Shown here piece by piece: positions 14,555-23,068 of a DNA stretch of 24,871 nt. This stretch comes from Ruminococcus sp. CAG:382 (GTDB lineage: Bacteria > Bacillota > Clostridia > Oscillospirales > CAG-382), in NCBI GenBank assembly GCA_000433115.1, contig FR892200.1, positions 1-24,871 on the forward strand. Reading direction: 5' to 3'. The notes beneath the pieces are model-generated. The model was not told where the DNA came from. It made no database searches and worked only from the letters and a program-made list of their open reading frames with translations. The first letter of the stretch is position 1. Each line of letters begins with the position of its first letter. The position numbers were made by a program, and so were the translations under genes.

Positions 14555-15958
14555 TCAGAACCTGAAATACAGGAACGGATTGTATGAGCCGTCTATCAGA
14601 TAGGCGGTTGACAGAACGAGCATTGCATACGCACATATCTGCGTGCCGATAAGCGCAGCATTTGCGAGCTTTGCCCGGGTCCTGAGATATTCGCCGAGCT
14701 TTTTCACAAGCGGCGTTGCGCCGATTATGGCGATTATTACGGTGGGAAGGTAGCTTGTGACATAGAAGGTGCTTACCGTATCGGTGAAACCGGTCGTTCC
14801 CATGCCGATAAGCTCGCCGAGTCTTGCGGGAAGCAGGCTGAGATCCTCCGTGTGGAACAGCATGAAGCCGCATACGGTGATGATCGCGAAATATATGTGC
14901 GAGAGGATTTTCGAACGTTCAAGATACTTGCCGTAGAAGAACTTTTCAAGTATCAGAAGTACGCAGTAATAGAGTCCCCAAAGGATGAAATTGTATTCCG
15001 CACCGTGCCACATACCGGTGACGAACCAGACGGTTATCAGGTTCAGTATGTGTCTTGCGGGTTTTACACGGCTGCCGCCCATCGGGAAATATATGTAATC
15101 CCTGAACCATGTGCCGAGAGTCATGTGCCAGCGGCGCCAGAACTCGGTCGCCGTTTTGGATATCATCGGATAATTGAAGTTTTCCGGGAAGCTGAATCCG
15201 AAAATGTCGCCGAGTCCGATTGCCATATCACTGTATCCCGAGAAGTCGAAGTATATCTGGAGCGGAATCGCGATTGCCGCCGCCCATGCCATCAGCACGG
15301 TATGACCCGTGGCGGAATCGTAAAGCTTCACAAGGCTTGCAAGCGAATTTGCCAGAAGTACTTTCTTTCCCAATCCGATGCAGAACCTGACCGCTCCGCG
15401 GGAAAAGCGCTGAAAGCTGACAGTCCTTTCCTTAAGCTCGGCGGCAACCGTCCCGTATCGTACGATCGGTCCCGCGACAAGCTGAGGAAAAAGCGTCACA
15501 TAAGCGGCGAAATTTATGAAATTCCGCTCTGCCTTTACGTTTCCGCGATACACATCGATCGTGTAGCTTATGGTCTGGAAGGTATAGAAGCTGATACCTA
15601 TGGGAAGTGCGATCTTCAGAAGCGGCACTTCACTGCCGGTCAGCATATTGAAGCTGTTGATAAACAAGTCGGCATACTTGAAATAGCCGAGGAGCGAAAG
15701 ATTTATGAGTAATGACAATCCGAGGAAAAGACGTGTCATTCCCTTTCTTTCACGAAAATGCTCTATCCCGAGCGAACAGAAATAATCGGTCAGTGATGAT
15801 ATTATCATGATGATTATGAGCTTCTGCTCGCCGACGTAATAGAATGCGAGGCTGAATATCAGCAGCACGAGGTTGCGGAGCTTTTTCGGCACCGCGAAAT
15901 AGGTGATAAGCACAAGTGCGAGGAAGACATAGATGAAGCTGAGACTTGAAAATACCAT
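14555..15958 (-). CDS. MBOAT-family O-acyltransferase (AlgI/DltB-like)
   Basis: This is a multi-pass membrane O-acyltransferase that moves acyl groups, usually acetyl, to an extracytoplasmic polymer. The 467-residue protein has about ten hydrophobic helices and the family core: YFDFSGYSDMAIGLG, FNYPMISKTATEFWRRWHMTLGTWFRDYIYFP, and the catalytic His in GMWHGAEYNFILWG. I chose the ATG at 15958, with GAGGGGG upstream; seven more in-frame codons overlap the previous gene. It is the last gene of the sigma/anti-sigma operon. MBOAT proteins paired with DHHW-family proteins are typical of alginate-like acetylation modules. The acceptor polymer is unknown. Confidence 0.93.
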   Translation of the reverse strand: MVFSSLSFIYVFLALVLITYFAVPKKLRNLVLLIFSLAFYYVGEQKLIIIMIISSLTDYFCSLGIEHFRERKGMTRLFLGLSLLINLSLLGYFKYADLFINSFNMLTGSEVPLLKIALPIGISFYTFQTISYTIDVYRGNVKAERNFINFAAYVTLFPQLVAGPIVRYGTVAAELKERTVSFQRFSRGAVRFCIGLGKKVLLANSLASLVKLYDSATGHTVLMAWAAAIAIPLQIYFDFSGYSDMAIGLGDIFGFSFPENFNYPMISKTATEFWRRWHMTLGTWFRDYIYFPMGGSRVKPARHILNLITVWFVTGMWHGAEYNFILWGLYYCVLLILEKFFYGKYLERSKILSHIYFAIITVCGFMLFHTEDLSLLPARLGELIGMGTTGFTDTVSTFYVTSYLPTVIIAIIGATPLVKKLGEYLRTRAKLANAALIGTQICAYAMLVLSTAYLIDGSYNPFLYFRF

Positions 15959-15971
15959 GCCGCTTACCCCC

Positions 15972-16424
15972 TCAGTCAACCTGAAGGTTGCTGCTTACCG
16001 CGATTGCGGATATATTGTATGCCATAAGCACATCGCTGCCCGGTTCAATAGGCATTATCTCAAGTGCCTGAGACATACGGATATATCGTATATCGTAGAA
16101 AACGACCTTATCATAGTCCGAAAGCAACAGCGGCGCAAGACTTCTGCCGAAGGAGTCGCTGAAAAGATACAGCGTTTTTCCGTTGGTTTTTCCGGTATTC
16201 TGTATTACGGTGACAGTACATGCACCGCCGAGGAATATGTCATACGGATCGTCGGCATTTATGTTTTCTTCGTAATACAGCTTTGCTTCCATAAGCTTTT
16301 TTGTCGTTTTGTCGGCACGGAGAACGGTGGCGTTCTTCAGTCGCTCCGACAGCAGATATTCAACGCTGTCAGGCGCGAGCGGCAGAGCCGACCGACCGGG
16401 AAAAACTCCGCTAATGACCGTCAT
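15972..16424 (-). CDS. C-terminal part of a frameshifted DHHW-family protein
   Basis: The 150-residue frame carries the second half of the DHHW fold: LPLAPDSVEYL, PYDIFLGGACTVTVIQN, the serine motif LYLFSDSFGRSLAP, and VVFYDIRYI. The first half lies in the frame at 16411-17115, shifted by one base, with 14 bases of overlap. The usual family length of about 380-400 residues is reached only by joining both parts. The junction falls between FYGVYDGH and PLAPD. The ATG at 16424 has no clear ribosome-binding site. A frameshift mutation, a sequencing error or a +1 recoding event could each explain this. Confidence 0.8.
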   Translation of the reverse strand: MTVISGVFPGRSALPLAPDSVEYLLSERLKNATVLRADKTTKKLMEAKLYYEENINADDPYDIFLGGACTVTVIQNTGKTNGKTLYLFSDSFGRSLAPLLLSDYDKVVFYDIRYIRMSQALEIMPIEPGSDVLMAYNISAIAVSSNLQVD

Positions 16425-17115
16425 ACACTCCGTAAAACGGCGACAGAGTTGCCGCCTGCGAAAGCGCTTCGTTTTTTGCGGCGTTCATGGCTTCGAGCAG
16501 CTTGTCTGCCACGGGAACGATTTTGCTTTCCTTCCAGTGCGTATCTGTCGTGTAATAGCTGTCGAGCGTCAGCTTGTCGGCGACATTTATAAACTTTGCA
16601 TCGACCTCTTTGCTGACCTTATCAAACAGCGCATCGTAATCGATGACCGGGCACCCGACATCATCCGCAAGATAATATATCTTGTCCGGGATCACGGTGG
16701 TATACACATTCAGATTTTTACCGCTGAAATATTTTTCCCGAAGCCGGTTCAGGCGTTTTATATAAACCGAAATTGCTTTTTCCTTGAGAGGATAGCTTAT
16801 TTCGGCGGCGTGACCGTCTTTTATGACGATTTTATTGTTTTCCTTTTGTCTGAAAAGGTAAAACTGTGACGCCGATTTTATTCGGCGGAAGCCGTCGCGC
16901 GACGGAAACTGATCAAGCAGATACGAATCCAGATCCGAAAACCATTCTCCGTTTGTCACCGTTTCGACGGTGGGTGCTTTCCATTGCGTCAGCTCGCGGC
17001 GTTCGCTCTTCGAAACCGTGTCGGGAGCTTTGAACAATGTACACGCCCCACCGCCTATGACGGAAGCGGCAAACAGTGCCGAAAACGCTATTGAAGCTGT
17101 TTTTGAAGCATTCAT
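16411..17115 (-). CDS. N-terminal part of a frameshifted DHHW-family protein
   Basis: DHHW proteins are SGNH/AlgX-like extracytoplasmic partners of MBOAT acyltransferases. The product begins with a signal-anchor helix (SIAFSALFAASVIGG) and continues with the family text RRELTQWK, LDQFPSRDGFRRIKS, VIPDKIYYLAD, and the metal- or substrate-binding signature YTTDTHWKES near residue 205. It stops at a TAG (16413-16411) just before the expected C-terminal half. I use the ATG at 17115, five bases after the lipoprotein stop; a TTG at 17124 is also in frame. Translation is likely coupled to the lipoprotein gene. Confidence 0.82.
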   Translation of the reverse strand: MNASKTASIAFSALFAASVIGGGACTLFKAPDTVSKSERRELTQWKAPTVETVTNGEWFSDLDSYLLDQFPSRDGFRRIKSASQFYLFRQKENNKIVIKDGHAAEISYPLKEKAISVYIKRLNRLREKYFSGKNLNVYTTVIPDKIYYLADDVGCPVIDYDALFDKVSKEVDAKFINVADKLTLDSYYTTDTHWKESKIVPVADKLLEAMNAAKNEALSQAATLSPFYGVYDGH

Positions 17116-17120
17116 GCTTA

Positions 17121-17807
17121 TCAACCCAATCCGCTGTCGCTCCAGTTTTTCTCGCGGTCAACGCGGGTCACATCGGTGCCCGAAAGCTCCTTGACTGCCT
17201 CATAGACCGATTCGCAGATGCCTTTGCCGGAAGTCGTGAAAACCACATAGTTTCCGGTATACGCGCCGACGATGGCTTCGGGGCGCAGGCATCCGAAGCG
17301 TACCGCCTCGGTTTTTGAAACAATTTTTTCGGCGACAGTCTTCACGTCAACGCCGTCCCTGAGCTTCACAACAACGACCGAATGCGTAAACCAGCTGCCG
17401 TCGGGCTTTGATTCAACCGCCGCCTCGACATAGTCTTCAAATTCCTTGTCCTCAAGTCCGAGAATGGTGTCGCAACTGTCGATATCCACCACGGAATGCG
17501 AGCAGGCAATCGTGCTGATATTGTATTCATTCGCAGAATCAAGTTCGCCCGCCTTTTTCACAATCAGGTCAAGTATTTCATCGACCGTACCTGTGAAGGC
17601 TTCCTTTGTCTCCGGCTTGCTTGGTTCTTCCTTGGAATCGTCCTTGGATTCATCCTTTGAAGCATTCTTCGATGTGTCGTCAACCGAGACTGTTTTGCTT
17701 GTATCCGGTGCTTTGGAGTTGTTGTCGGACGGTTTGTTACCGCCGCAGGATGCAAGGATGGCGATGAGTAATAATGCTGAAGCAATAGTAGTGATTGACT
17801 TTTTCAT
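17121..17807 (-). CDS. Lipoprotein, probably DUF4358-like
   Basis: The 228-residue protein has a type II signal peptide with lipobox LASC (Cys21). A 50-residue Ser/Lys/Asp-rich linker (about 22-70) follows, and then a compact domain of about 150 residues (VDEILDLIVKKAGEL, VVVVKLRDGVDVKTVAEKI, VGAYTGNYVVFTTSG). The layout, and its place next to DHHW and MBOAT genes, resembles the DUF4358 lipoproteins of Clostridia, but the family call is from memory and not certain. It should sit on the outer face of the membrane. AGAGGT precedes the ATG. It starts 15 bases after the anti-sigma gene. Confidence 0.75.
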   Translation of the reverse strand: MKKSITTIASALLLIAILASCGGNKPSDNNSKAPDTSKTVSVDDTSKNASKDESKDDSKEEPSKPETKEAFTGTVDEILDLIVKKAGELDSANEYNISTIACSHSVVDIDSCDTILGLEDKEFEDYVEAAVESKPDGSWFTHSVVVVKLRDGVDVKTVAEKIVSKTEAVRFGCLRPEAIVGAYTGNYVVFTTSGKGICESVYEAVKELSGTDVTRVDREKNWSDSGLG

Positions 17808-17822
17808 GATGTTACCTCTTTT

Positions 17823-18458
17823 TCATTCAATAGTTCTGATGATGCGTTCGACATCGCCGTAGAGAGCGCCGCTTCCGGCGTTATTCACGATGTAGCAATA
17901 GGAATAGCCCTTATATGACCATACGGCGTAATGAACGGAATCAAACCGATACATATATACCGGCACAACGCCGACAGTCACGGTGGTTTCAAGTGTCGCT
18001 CCGAAAATTCCGCTTATATCGCCTGTTCCCTTCATCATAAGGAGCTGGGAACCGTCGATGAACACCATCTTTGCTTTTTCGGGTTCTCCCTCATAGGAAA
18101 TCACGCTCAGGGTTTCCGGGGTTTTGAATTCAAGGCGCGGTACCTTATAGCCCATGTAGCGTTCAAGCTCATCATAGCTCTCCACATCGGTTATCGGATT
18201 CCCCATCATAACGTTTCCGGGTTCGCTGACTTCTGCCGGGTTATCAACCGATGTTCTCCGAAGCATGAGCATTCCCGCCGTCACTATGCAAAGGCAGGCG
18301 GCAGCGGTGGCAAGTCGTCTCGTCATCAGCCTCGTTTTTTTCATACGCTCAGTAAACATTGCCTGTCTGAGCTTTTCCGCCGAGTCGATTTCGATGGCGC
18401 GTTCTATATACGCGTCGTCGATTTTATCTGTCGCCTCGGGTAAACTTATCTTTTTCAA
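17823..18458 (-). CDS. Membrane-anchored anti-sigma factor (DUF4367-like sensor)
   Basis: This 211-residue protein has a cytoplasmic segment (about 1-47) expected to bind the sigma factor and one transmembrane helix (about 50-66; ATAAACLCIVTAGMLML). An outer domain of about 140 residues ends in a beta-rich region (VVPVYMYRFDSVHYAVW and IVNNAGSGALYGDVERII), similar to DUF4367 sensor domains. No zinc anti-sigma motif is present. It starts with TTG in a TTGA overlap with the sigma-factor stop, so the two are made together. The signal it senses is unknown. Confidence 0.8.
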   Translation of the reverse strand: MKKISLPEATDKIDDAYIERAIEIDSAEKLRQAMFTERMKKTRLMTRRLATAAACLCIVTAGMLMLRRTSVDNPAEVSEPGNVMMGNPITDVESYDELERYMGYKVPRLEFKTPETLSVISYEGEPEKAKMVFIDGSQLLMMKGTGDISGIFGATLETTVTVGVVPVYMYRFDSVHYAVWSYKGYSYCYIVNNAGSGALYGDVERIIRTIE

Positions 18459-19000
18459 AGATCATACCCCTTTCCTGTCAGATATTTTTTGAGCTTGGCT
18501 CTTATACGAAACAGCTTTACGCCCACATTGTCCTCACTCATTTCAAAGCGTGACGCAAGCGATGACACCGATTCGCCAAGGAAATACCGCCGCATGAACA
18601 ACGTCTGCGATTCGACATCCAGCTTCTTCACAAAAGCATTCAGATCATCCTTCAGTGCGCTGCCGCTGTCAAACTGAATATATGCCATTTCGTTTTCCAG
18701 CTCGTCAAACGGTACGTCGCCGCCGGAATTTCTCTTGCTCCGGTTGTTGTAACGGTATCTGTCTATCGCCAGCCCACGGGCTATCCGACATATGAACGAA
18801 CGGAGATAGTTCGGTTTATATGGTGGAATCATACTCCATATTCTCAGATATGTATCATTGACACATTCCTCTGCGTCGCCGCAGTCATACAGCACGGACG
18901 ACACGACGGTCTGAAGCAGCTTATTGTATTTTTCCGAAAGCCTTGCAAGCCCGTCCTCGGAGTGATTATACAGCAGTTCGATTATCGCGCTGTCTTCCAT
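18455..19000 (-). CDS. ECF-type RNA polymerase sigma factor
   Basis: The 181-residue protein has the two-domain ECF architecture. Region 2 (about 20-85) contains DAEECVNDTYLRIW and RSFICRIARGLAIDRYR. Region 4 (about 120-178) contains TLFMRRYFLGESVSSLASRF and the helix-turn-helix MSEDNVGVKLFRIRAKLKKYL. I use the ATG at 19000, 11 bases after GGAGG; a GTG at 19012 lies too close to that site. It is first in an operon with its anti-sigma factor, a lipoprotein, a DHHW protein and an MBOAT acyltransferase, which are its likely targets by autoregulation. Confidence 0.92.
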   Translation of the reverse strand: MEDSAIIELLYNHSEDGLARLSEKYNKLLQTVVSSVLYDCGDAEECVNDTYLRIWSMIPPYKPNYLRSFICRIARGLAIDRYRYNNRSKRNSGGDVPFDELENEMAYIQFDSGSALKDDLNAFVKKLDVESQTLFMRRYFLGESVSSLASRFEMSEDNVGVKLFRIRAKLKKYLTGKGYDL

Positions 19001-19033
19001 TTCAGACCACACCTCCGTTTCTCTCTTCTTGAG

Positions 19034-19069
19034 CGCTCACATACGATACCGATATCGTGACGCTCACAT
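19034..19069 (-). promoter_or_regulatory. composite operator-like repeat upstream of the sigma operon
   Basis: On the minus strand two copies of ATGTGAGCG (19069-19061 and 19042-19034) flank an inverted repeat ACGATA-N4-TATCGT (19058-19043). The whole block lies about 35 to 70 bases before the sigma-factor start. It may be the promoter/operator of the operon. No standard sigma-A promoter is evident there. Confidence 0.5.
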
Positions 19070-19082
19070 TACACCTTTTTTC

Positions 19083-19116
19083 AAAAAAAATCGACCGCAG
19101 ACAAAACAGCGGTCGA
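19083..19116 (-). terminator. rho-independent terminator after pssA
   Basis: TCGACCGC and GCGGTCGA form a perfect 8-bp stem (19116-19109 with 19098-19091) around a 10-base loop, followed on the minus strand by eight T. It lies 14 bases past the pssA stop and separates the rlmN-to-pssA operon from the sigma operon. Confidence 0.93.
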
Positions 19117-19129
19117 ATGGTTGATTTTT

Positions 19130-19768
19130 TCAGGCAAGAAGCGTCTGCATTTCACCGATACAGAGCAGTGCGATCAGGCAGGCGGTCATTGAAACCACAA
19201 AGAAAATCGCGAATGCGTTGCCCGGTTTTTTTATCTTTACATTGATGACAAACGACATGCCGATTATTGCGTATACTGCTTTGAACACCCAATGCATCGT
19301 TTCGGGAGCGACACATGTCATGAGCAAAGCAAGCGGCGGCAGGAAAAAGCTGATCGTAGGTATGGGCATACCCGTGAAGCATGTCATTTTCATTCCGGGC
19401 GCTTCGGTGATCGCCTGTGTGTTGAAATACGCAAGACGGATCGCGCCGAGGCAGGCAAAGATTATGTATATTACGACATCGGCAACATCGCGGAATCCCA
19501 TGGCATAGGCAAGGACACCGGGAGCAACGCCGAATGAGATCACATCGCTTACGGTGTCGATCTGCACACCGAAGGTACGGCGTTTCATATCACCGTTATC
19601 GGTCGCACGCGCAACTCTGCCGTCAAACAGATCACACAGACCCGCAAGCATATACACAACTATCGCCGCCTTGTAATGCCCCATAAACGCAAGGTAACAT
19701 GCGCAAAGCGCCGACGACATTCCCGTTAACGTTATGAAATTTGCGATATTGTAATAGCCGATTATCAT
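19130..19768 (-). CDS. pssA: CDP-diacylglycerol--serine O-phosphatidyltransferase
   Basis: This membrane enzyme makes phosphatidylserine, the precursor of phosphatidylethanolamine. At 212 residues with about six hydrophobic helices it matches the Gram-positive family. The CDP-alcohol phosphotransferase motif runs from Asp49-Gly50-x2-Ala-Arg54 to Gly67-x3-Asp71-x3-Asp75. The 12-residue spacer is the wider one found in PssA, unlike the 8 in PgsA. DVISFGVAPG and CLGAIRLAYFN are also PssA-like. Its ATG overlaps the rsgA stop by four bases (ATGA). No phosphatidylserine decarboxylase gene is in the window. Confidence 0.92.
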   Translation of the reverse strand: MIIGYYNIANFITLTGMSSALCACYLAFMGHYKAAIVVYMLAGLCDLFDGRVARATDNGDMKRRTFGVQIDTVSDVISFGVAPGVLAYAMGFRDVADVVIYIIFACLGAIRLAYFNTQAITEAPGMKMTCFTGMPIPTISFFLPPLALLMTCVAPETMHWVFKAVYAIIGMSFVINVKIKKPGNAFAIFFVVSMTACLIALLCIGEMQTLLA

Positions 19769-20658
19769 AGCTGGTACCTCTTTGTGTTTTTCAGTTCGTT
19801 ATACAGCCGAACATAGCTTTCATGGCGGCTTTGCGGAATGATTCCGTCAGAAACGGCATGACGCACCGCGCAACCGTCATCCTTTGTGTGAGTGCAACTT
19901 CTGTATCGGCAGGAATAACGGTATTCTTCAAATTCAGGGAAGAGCTCCGCCAGTTCGTCGCAGGGAACATTCAACGCCTCACCGATATCCAGAAGTGAAA
20001 ATCCGGGCGAATCGGCAATTCTGCCGCCACAGTCAAGCGGAAAAAGCTCTGTATGACGCGTTGTATTTCTACCCCTGCCGATGCGATGGCTGATATCGCC
20101 CGTTTCGGCTCGTGCCGCAGGGCATATCGCGTTGAGCAGACTTGATTTGCCGACGCCGGATGCTCCGCAGAACACCGATGTTTTTCCCGAAATATATGCT
20201 TTGAGTCCGTCCACACCCTGAGCGATATCGGCGCGCGTCATAAAAACGTCAAAGCCACATCTGCGGTATATTTCCGCAAGCGAATTACCATCGCCGACAT
20301 CATTTTTATTCACGACGAACACAGGTTTTGCCCCGCCCCTTATAGCGACGCACGACAGTTTGTCGATCACATACAAATCGGGTGCCGGATCCGCGGGAGT
20401 TACGACTATCACAAGCAAGTCAACGTTTGCGATGTGCGGGCGAAGAAAGCAATTTTTACGTTCTGAAATTACCGTAATGAATCCCGTTCCGTCGCCATTG
20501 TCGGTGAAATCTATTCTGTCACCGACAACAGGAGCGTTGTTCTGATTGCGGAAACGTGTTGCCGCACGGCAGGCATACTGCCCGCCTTCATCGGAAGCGC
20601 AGGCAAAAAGCCCGCGTTTTTCGCTCACAATATACCCTTTCAAGGTGTTTTGTTCCAT
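19765..20658 (-). CDS. rsgA: Ribosome small-subunit-dependent GTPase RsgA
   Basis: This circularly permuted GTPase checks late 30S ribosome assembly. The 297-residue protein has an N-terminal OB-fold, then the motifs in permuted order: NKND (117-120), GASGVGKSS (165-173) and DSPG (216-219). A C-terminal zinc module has Cys250, Cys255, His257 and Cys263. It is complete. The GAGAGGTC ribosome-binding site lies before the ATG. Its place straight after the PASTA kinase gene is the conserved Firmicutes order. Confidence 0.96.
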   Translation of the reverse strand: MEQNTLKGYIVSEKRGLFACASDEGGQYACRAATRFRNQNNAPVVGDRIDFTDNGDGTGFITVISERKNCFLRPHIANVDLLVIVVTPADPAPDLYVIDKLSCVAIRGGAKPVFVVNKNDVGDGNSLAEIYRRCGFDVFMTRADIAQGVDGLKAYISGKTSVFCGASGVGKSSLLNAICPAARAETGDISHRIGRGRNTTRHTELFPLDCGGRIADSPGFSLLDIGEALNVPCDELAELFPEFEEYRYSCRYRSCTHTKDDGCAVRHAVSDGIIPQSRHESYVRLYNELKNTKRYQL

Positions 20659-20671
20659 CTGACCTCTCGTG

Positions 20672-23056
20672 TCATTCGACCGGCGCGGAAGTATCCGCGC
20701 CGCTTATGGTAATATTGATATAGGTTTCGCCGTCAACTTCTGTTTCGGCAAGTATGCTCTGTTCGACAACAGTGCCGGGAGTGAAAGGCGACTCGGGATC
20801 ATAGGTTACTTCACCAAGGCGGAGATTTTTTGAAATCAGGAGCTGTTCCGCTTCGACAAGCGTCATTCCGAACAGTTTGGGAACCTTCGTCTTGTTGGAT
20901 GCCTCCGCAATATAAAGCACAACCTCCGTACCCTCTTCATAACCCTCAGAGCCTGCGGCTATGGACTGATTTATCACGGTATTTTCCGGCTTATCGGATA
21001 TGACGTATTCGAACTTGACGACATATCCCGCCTGTACCATTTCAAGCTGCGCTTCAATGAAATCTTTGCCGAGTACCTCCGGTACGGCATCGGCGTACAC
21101 AATTTTCTTGCCGCTGATCGTTATATCGATCTCCGTTCCGGTCAGTATTTCAGTACCATCTTCAATGCTCTGCTGAAGTACGGTGCCGACCGGTTCGCTG
21201 CTGTTTTCATCATAGAATTTTCTGCCGAGATTAAGACCCGCCGCGCTGAGAAGCTCCTGAGCACGTTCAAACGTTTCTCCGGTCAGCTTCGGAACGGTCG
21301 TCATATTGGACTGCTTGCTGATCTTCAGCGTCACAACAGTCCAAGCCTCAAGGCCGGTTGTATACGGAGCTATCGACTGCTCAACAACAGTATTCTTCGG
21401 CTTAAGCGATTCGACCTGCTCGATTTTGTACTTGTAATATGCCTCGTCGAGCTTCTTTATTGCCTCGTCAAGAGTAAGTCCGAGAACATCGGGCATCATT
21501 TTTGCGGTACTCGTACCACTGCCCTTGCAGACATAAAGCGTCACCGTTCTGCCTGCATCGACAGAAGCACCGATCTCGGGATATGTCCGCACGACCTGCC
21601 CTTCATTTGCAAATGTGTCGGTCACATATTCAACGGTAGAGTCAAGATTGTATTTTTTCAGTATACGTTCCGCATCCGACGCCTTGCGATATTTGACATC
21701 GGGAACGGTAAGCTCATCGGGATACTTGTTCACCGTAAGTGTAATACGGCATATTTCACCAGTCAAACGCTTTGGACCGGAGGTCGGATCCTGAAGTATG
21801 ATTTTTCCGAAGCCTCTGCCCGGATAATAGCCCTCCTTGACCGTCACCATGTAGCTTTGACTTTCCAGCTCGCTTTTAAGCGCGTCCGTATATTCCATGC
21901 CGAGGAGGTCCCGGACATAAAATTCATTGGGTTCATCGCTCTGGAACAGAAGCGGAAGCCATTTTATAAGGATATATCCGCCGACCGTGAGGACAACGAT
22001 GAAAAACGCGAAAAACACGCCCGTTATAACCGGAAACAGCGAACTGCTCTGCTTTTCCTTTATCTTGTTTGCAAAGCGGCTTCTTTTCTTTTTCTTCGGC
22101 TTTTTTTCGCCGGATGCGACAAGGTCATCCCCGAGGTCATCGTTATCTTCCATGTTTATATCGATGACTCCCTTACCCGTTCTGCCGTTTTTCGACGATT
22201 CGTCGGCAAACACTACATCGGGATTTTTTATGACATAATCGATCGCCTTAAGCATCGAATGAGCGTCAGTGAAACGATCATCGGGAGATTTCGCCATCGC
22301 CTTGAGGATTATCTGCGACACGCCGACGGGAATATCGGGGCAAAGCTGATGCGGATCCTTCGGAGTGTCGTTTATCTGCATCATGGCAATCGTCACAGGG
22401 CTGTCAGCCACAAACGGCAGCTCGCCGGTCACCATTTCATAAAGCATTACGCCGACCGAATAGATATCCGACGCATAGGAAGTTTCCTTGCCTCCCGCCT
22501 GCTCGGGGCTGATATAGTAAACCGTGCCGATAGCCTTGTCCGTTATTGTAACGGCAGGCATATTCGGCGTTTTTGCGATGCCGAAATCAGTGACCTTGAT
22601 CTCACCGTTGTGCAGAAGCATTATATTCTGCGGTTTAATATCGCGATGGACAACACCCTTGCTGTGTGCGTGTTCAAGTGCGCGGAGTATCTGAAGCGTA
22701 TAATTGCACGCTTCTTTCCATGGGAGCTTGCCCTTTTTGTCCATGTATTCCTTTAGTGTTATTCCGTCAAGGAATTCCATGACGATATATTTGATATCGG
22801 GGTAAATCGCAACGTCGTATATTCCGACAATATGCTTGCTCGACAGCATTGCGACGGCTTTTGATTCATTAATAAAGCGTTTTTCCGCCTGTTCGTCGCC
22901 GTTATACTGATCGTTCAGCACTTTTATTGCGACGATACGGTTCATAGCAAGATCCTCAGCCTTGAGGACAAACGCCATGCCGCCAACGCCCACAAGCCCG
23001 AGAATTTTATAACGTCCGTCAAGAACTTTTCCGATAAAGGCTTCGTATTTATTCAT
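20672..23056 (-). CDS. prkC: PASTA-domain Ser/Thr protein kinase (PrkC/StkP type)
   Basis: This membrane kinase senses peptidoglycan or lipid II fragments and regulates growth, division or spore germination. The 794-residue protein has a kinase domain at about 14-275, with the glycine loop near 20-30, Lys45, Glu64, HRDIKPQN with Asp139, and DFG with Asp157. A basic juxtamembrane stretch (KKPKKKKRSRF) precedes one transmembrane helix near 345-370. I count six PASTA repeats outside, more than the three or four in well-known homologues. AAAGGA precedes the ATG. It is 12 bases downstream of its presumed antagonist phosphatase. Confidence 0.95.
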   Translation of the reverse strand: MNKYEAFIGKVLDGRYKILGLVGVGGMAFVLKAEDLAMNRIVAIKVLNDQYNGDEQAEKRFINESKAVAMLSSKHIVGIYDVAIYPDIKYIVMEFLDGITLKEYMDKKGKLPWKEACNYTLQILRALEHAHSKGVVHRDIKPQNIMLLHNGEIKVTDFGIAKTPNMPAVTITDKAIGTVYYISPEQAGGKETSYASDIYSVGVMLYEMVTGELPFVADSPVTIAMMQINDTPKDPHQLCPDIPVGVSQIILKAMAKSPDDRFTDAHSMLKAIDYVIKNPDVVFADESSKNGRTGKGVIDINMEDNDDLGDDLVASGEKKPKKKKRSRFANKIKEKQSSSLFPVITGVFFAFFIVVLTVGGYILIKWLPLLFQSDEPNEFYVRDLLGMEYTDALKSELESQSYMVTVKEGYYPGRGFGKIILQDPTSGPKRLTGEICRITLTVNKYPDELTVPDVKYRKASDAERILKKYNLDSTVEYVTDTFANEGQVVRTYPEIGASVDAGRTVTLYVCKGSGTSTAKMMPDVLGLTLDEAIKKLDEAYYKYKIEQVESLKPKNTVVEQSIAPYTTGLEAWTVVTLKISKQSNMTTVPKLTGETFERAQELLSAAGLNLGRKFYDENSSEPVGTVLQQSIEDGTEILTGTEIDITISGKKIVYADAVPEVLGKDFIEAQLEMVQAGYVVKFEYVISDKPENTVINQSIAAGSEGYEEGTEVVLYIAEASNKTKVPKLFGMTLVEAEQLLISKNLRLGEVTYDPESPFTPGTVVEQSILAETEVDGETYINITISGADTSAPVE

Positions 23057-23068
23057 TATTTATTCCTT

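Noticed and set aside
14852..15712. 286-codon plus-strand frame
   Set aside because: It lies entirely antisense to the well-supported MBOAT gene and has no family resemblance or ribosome-binding site.
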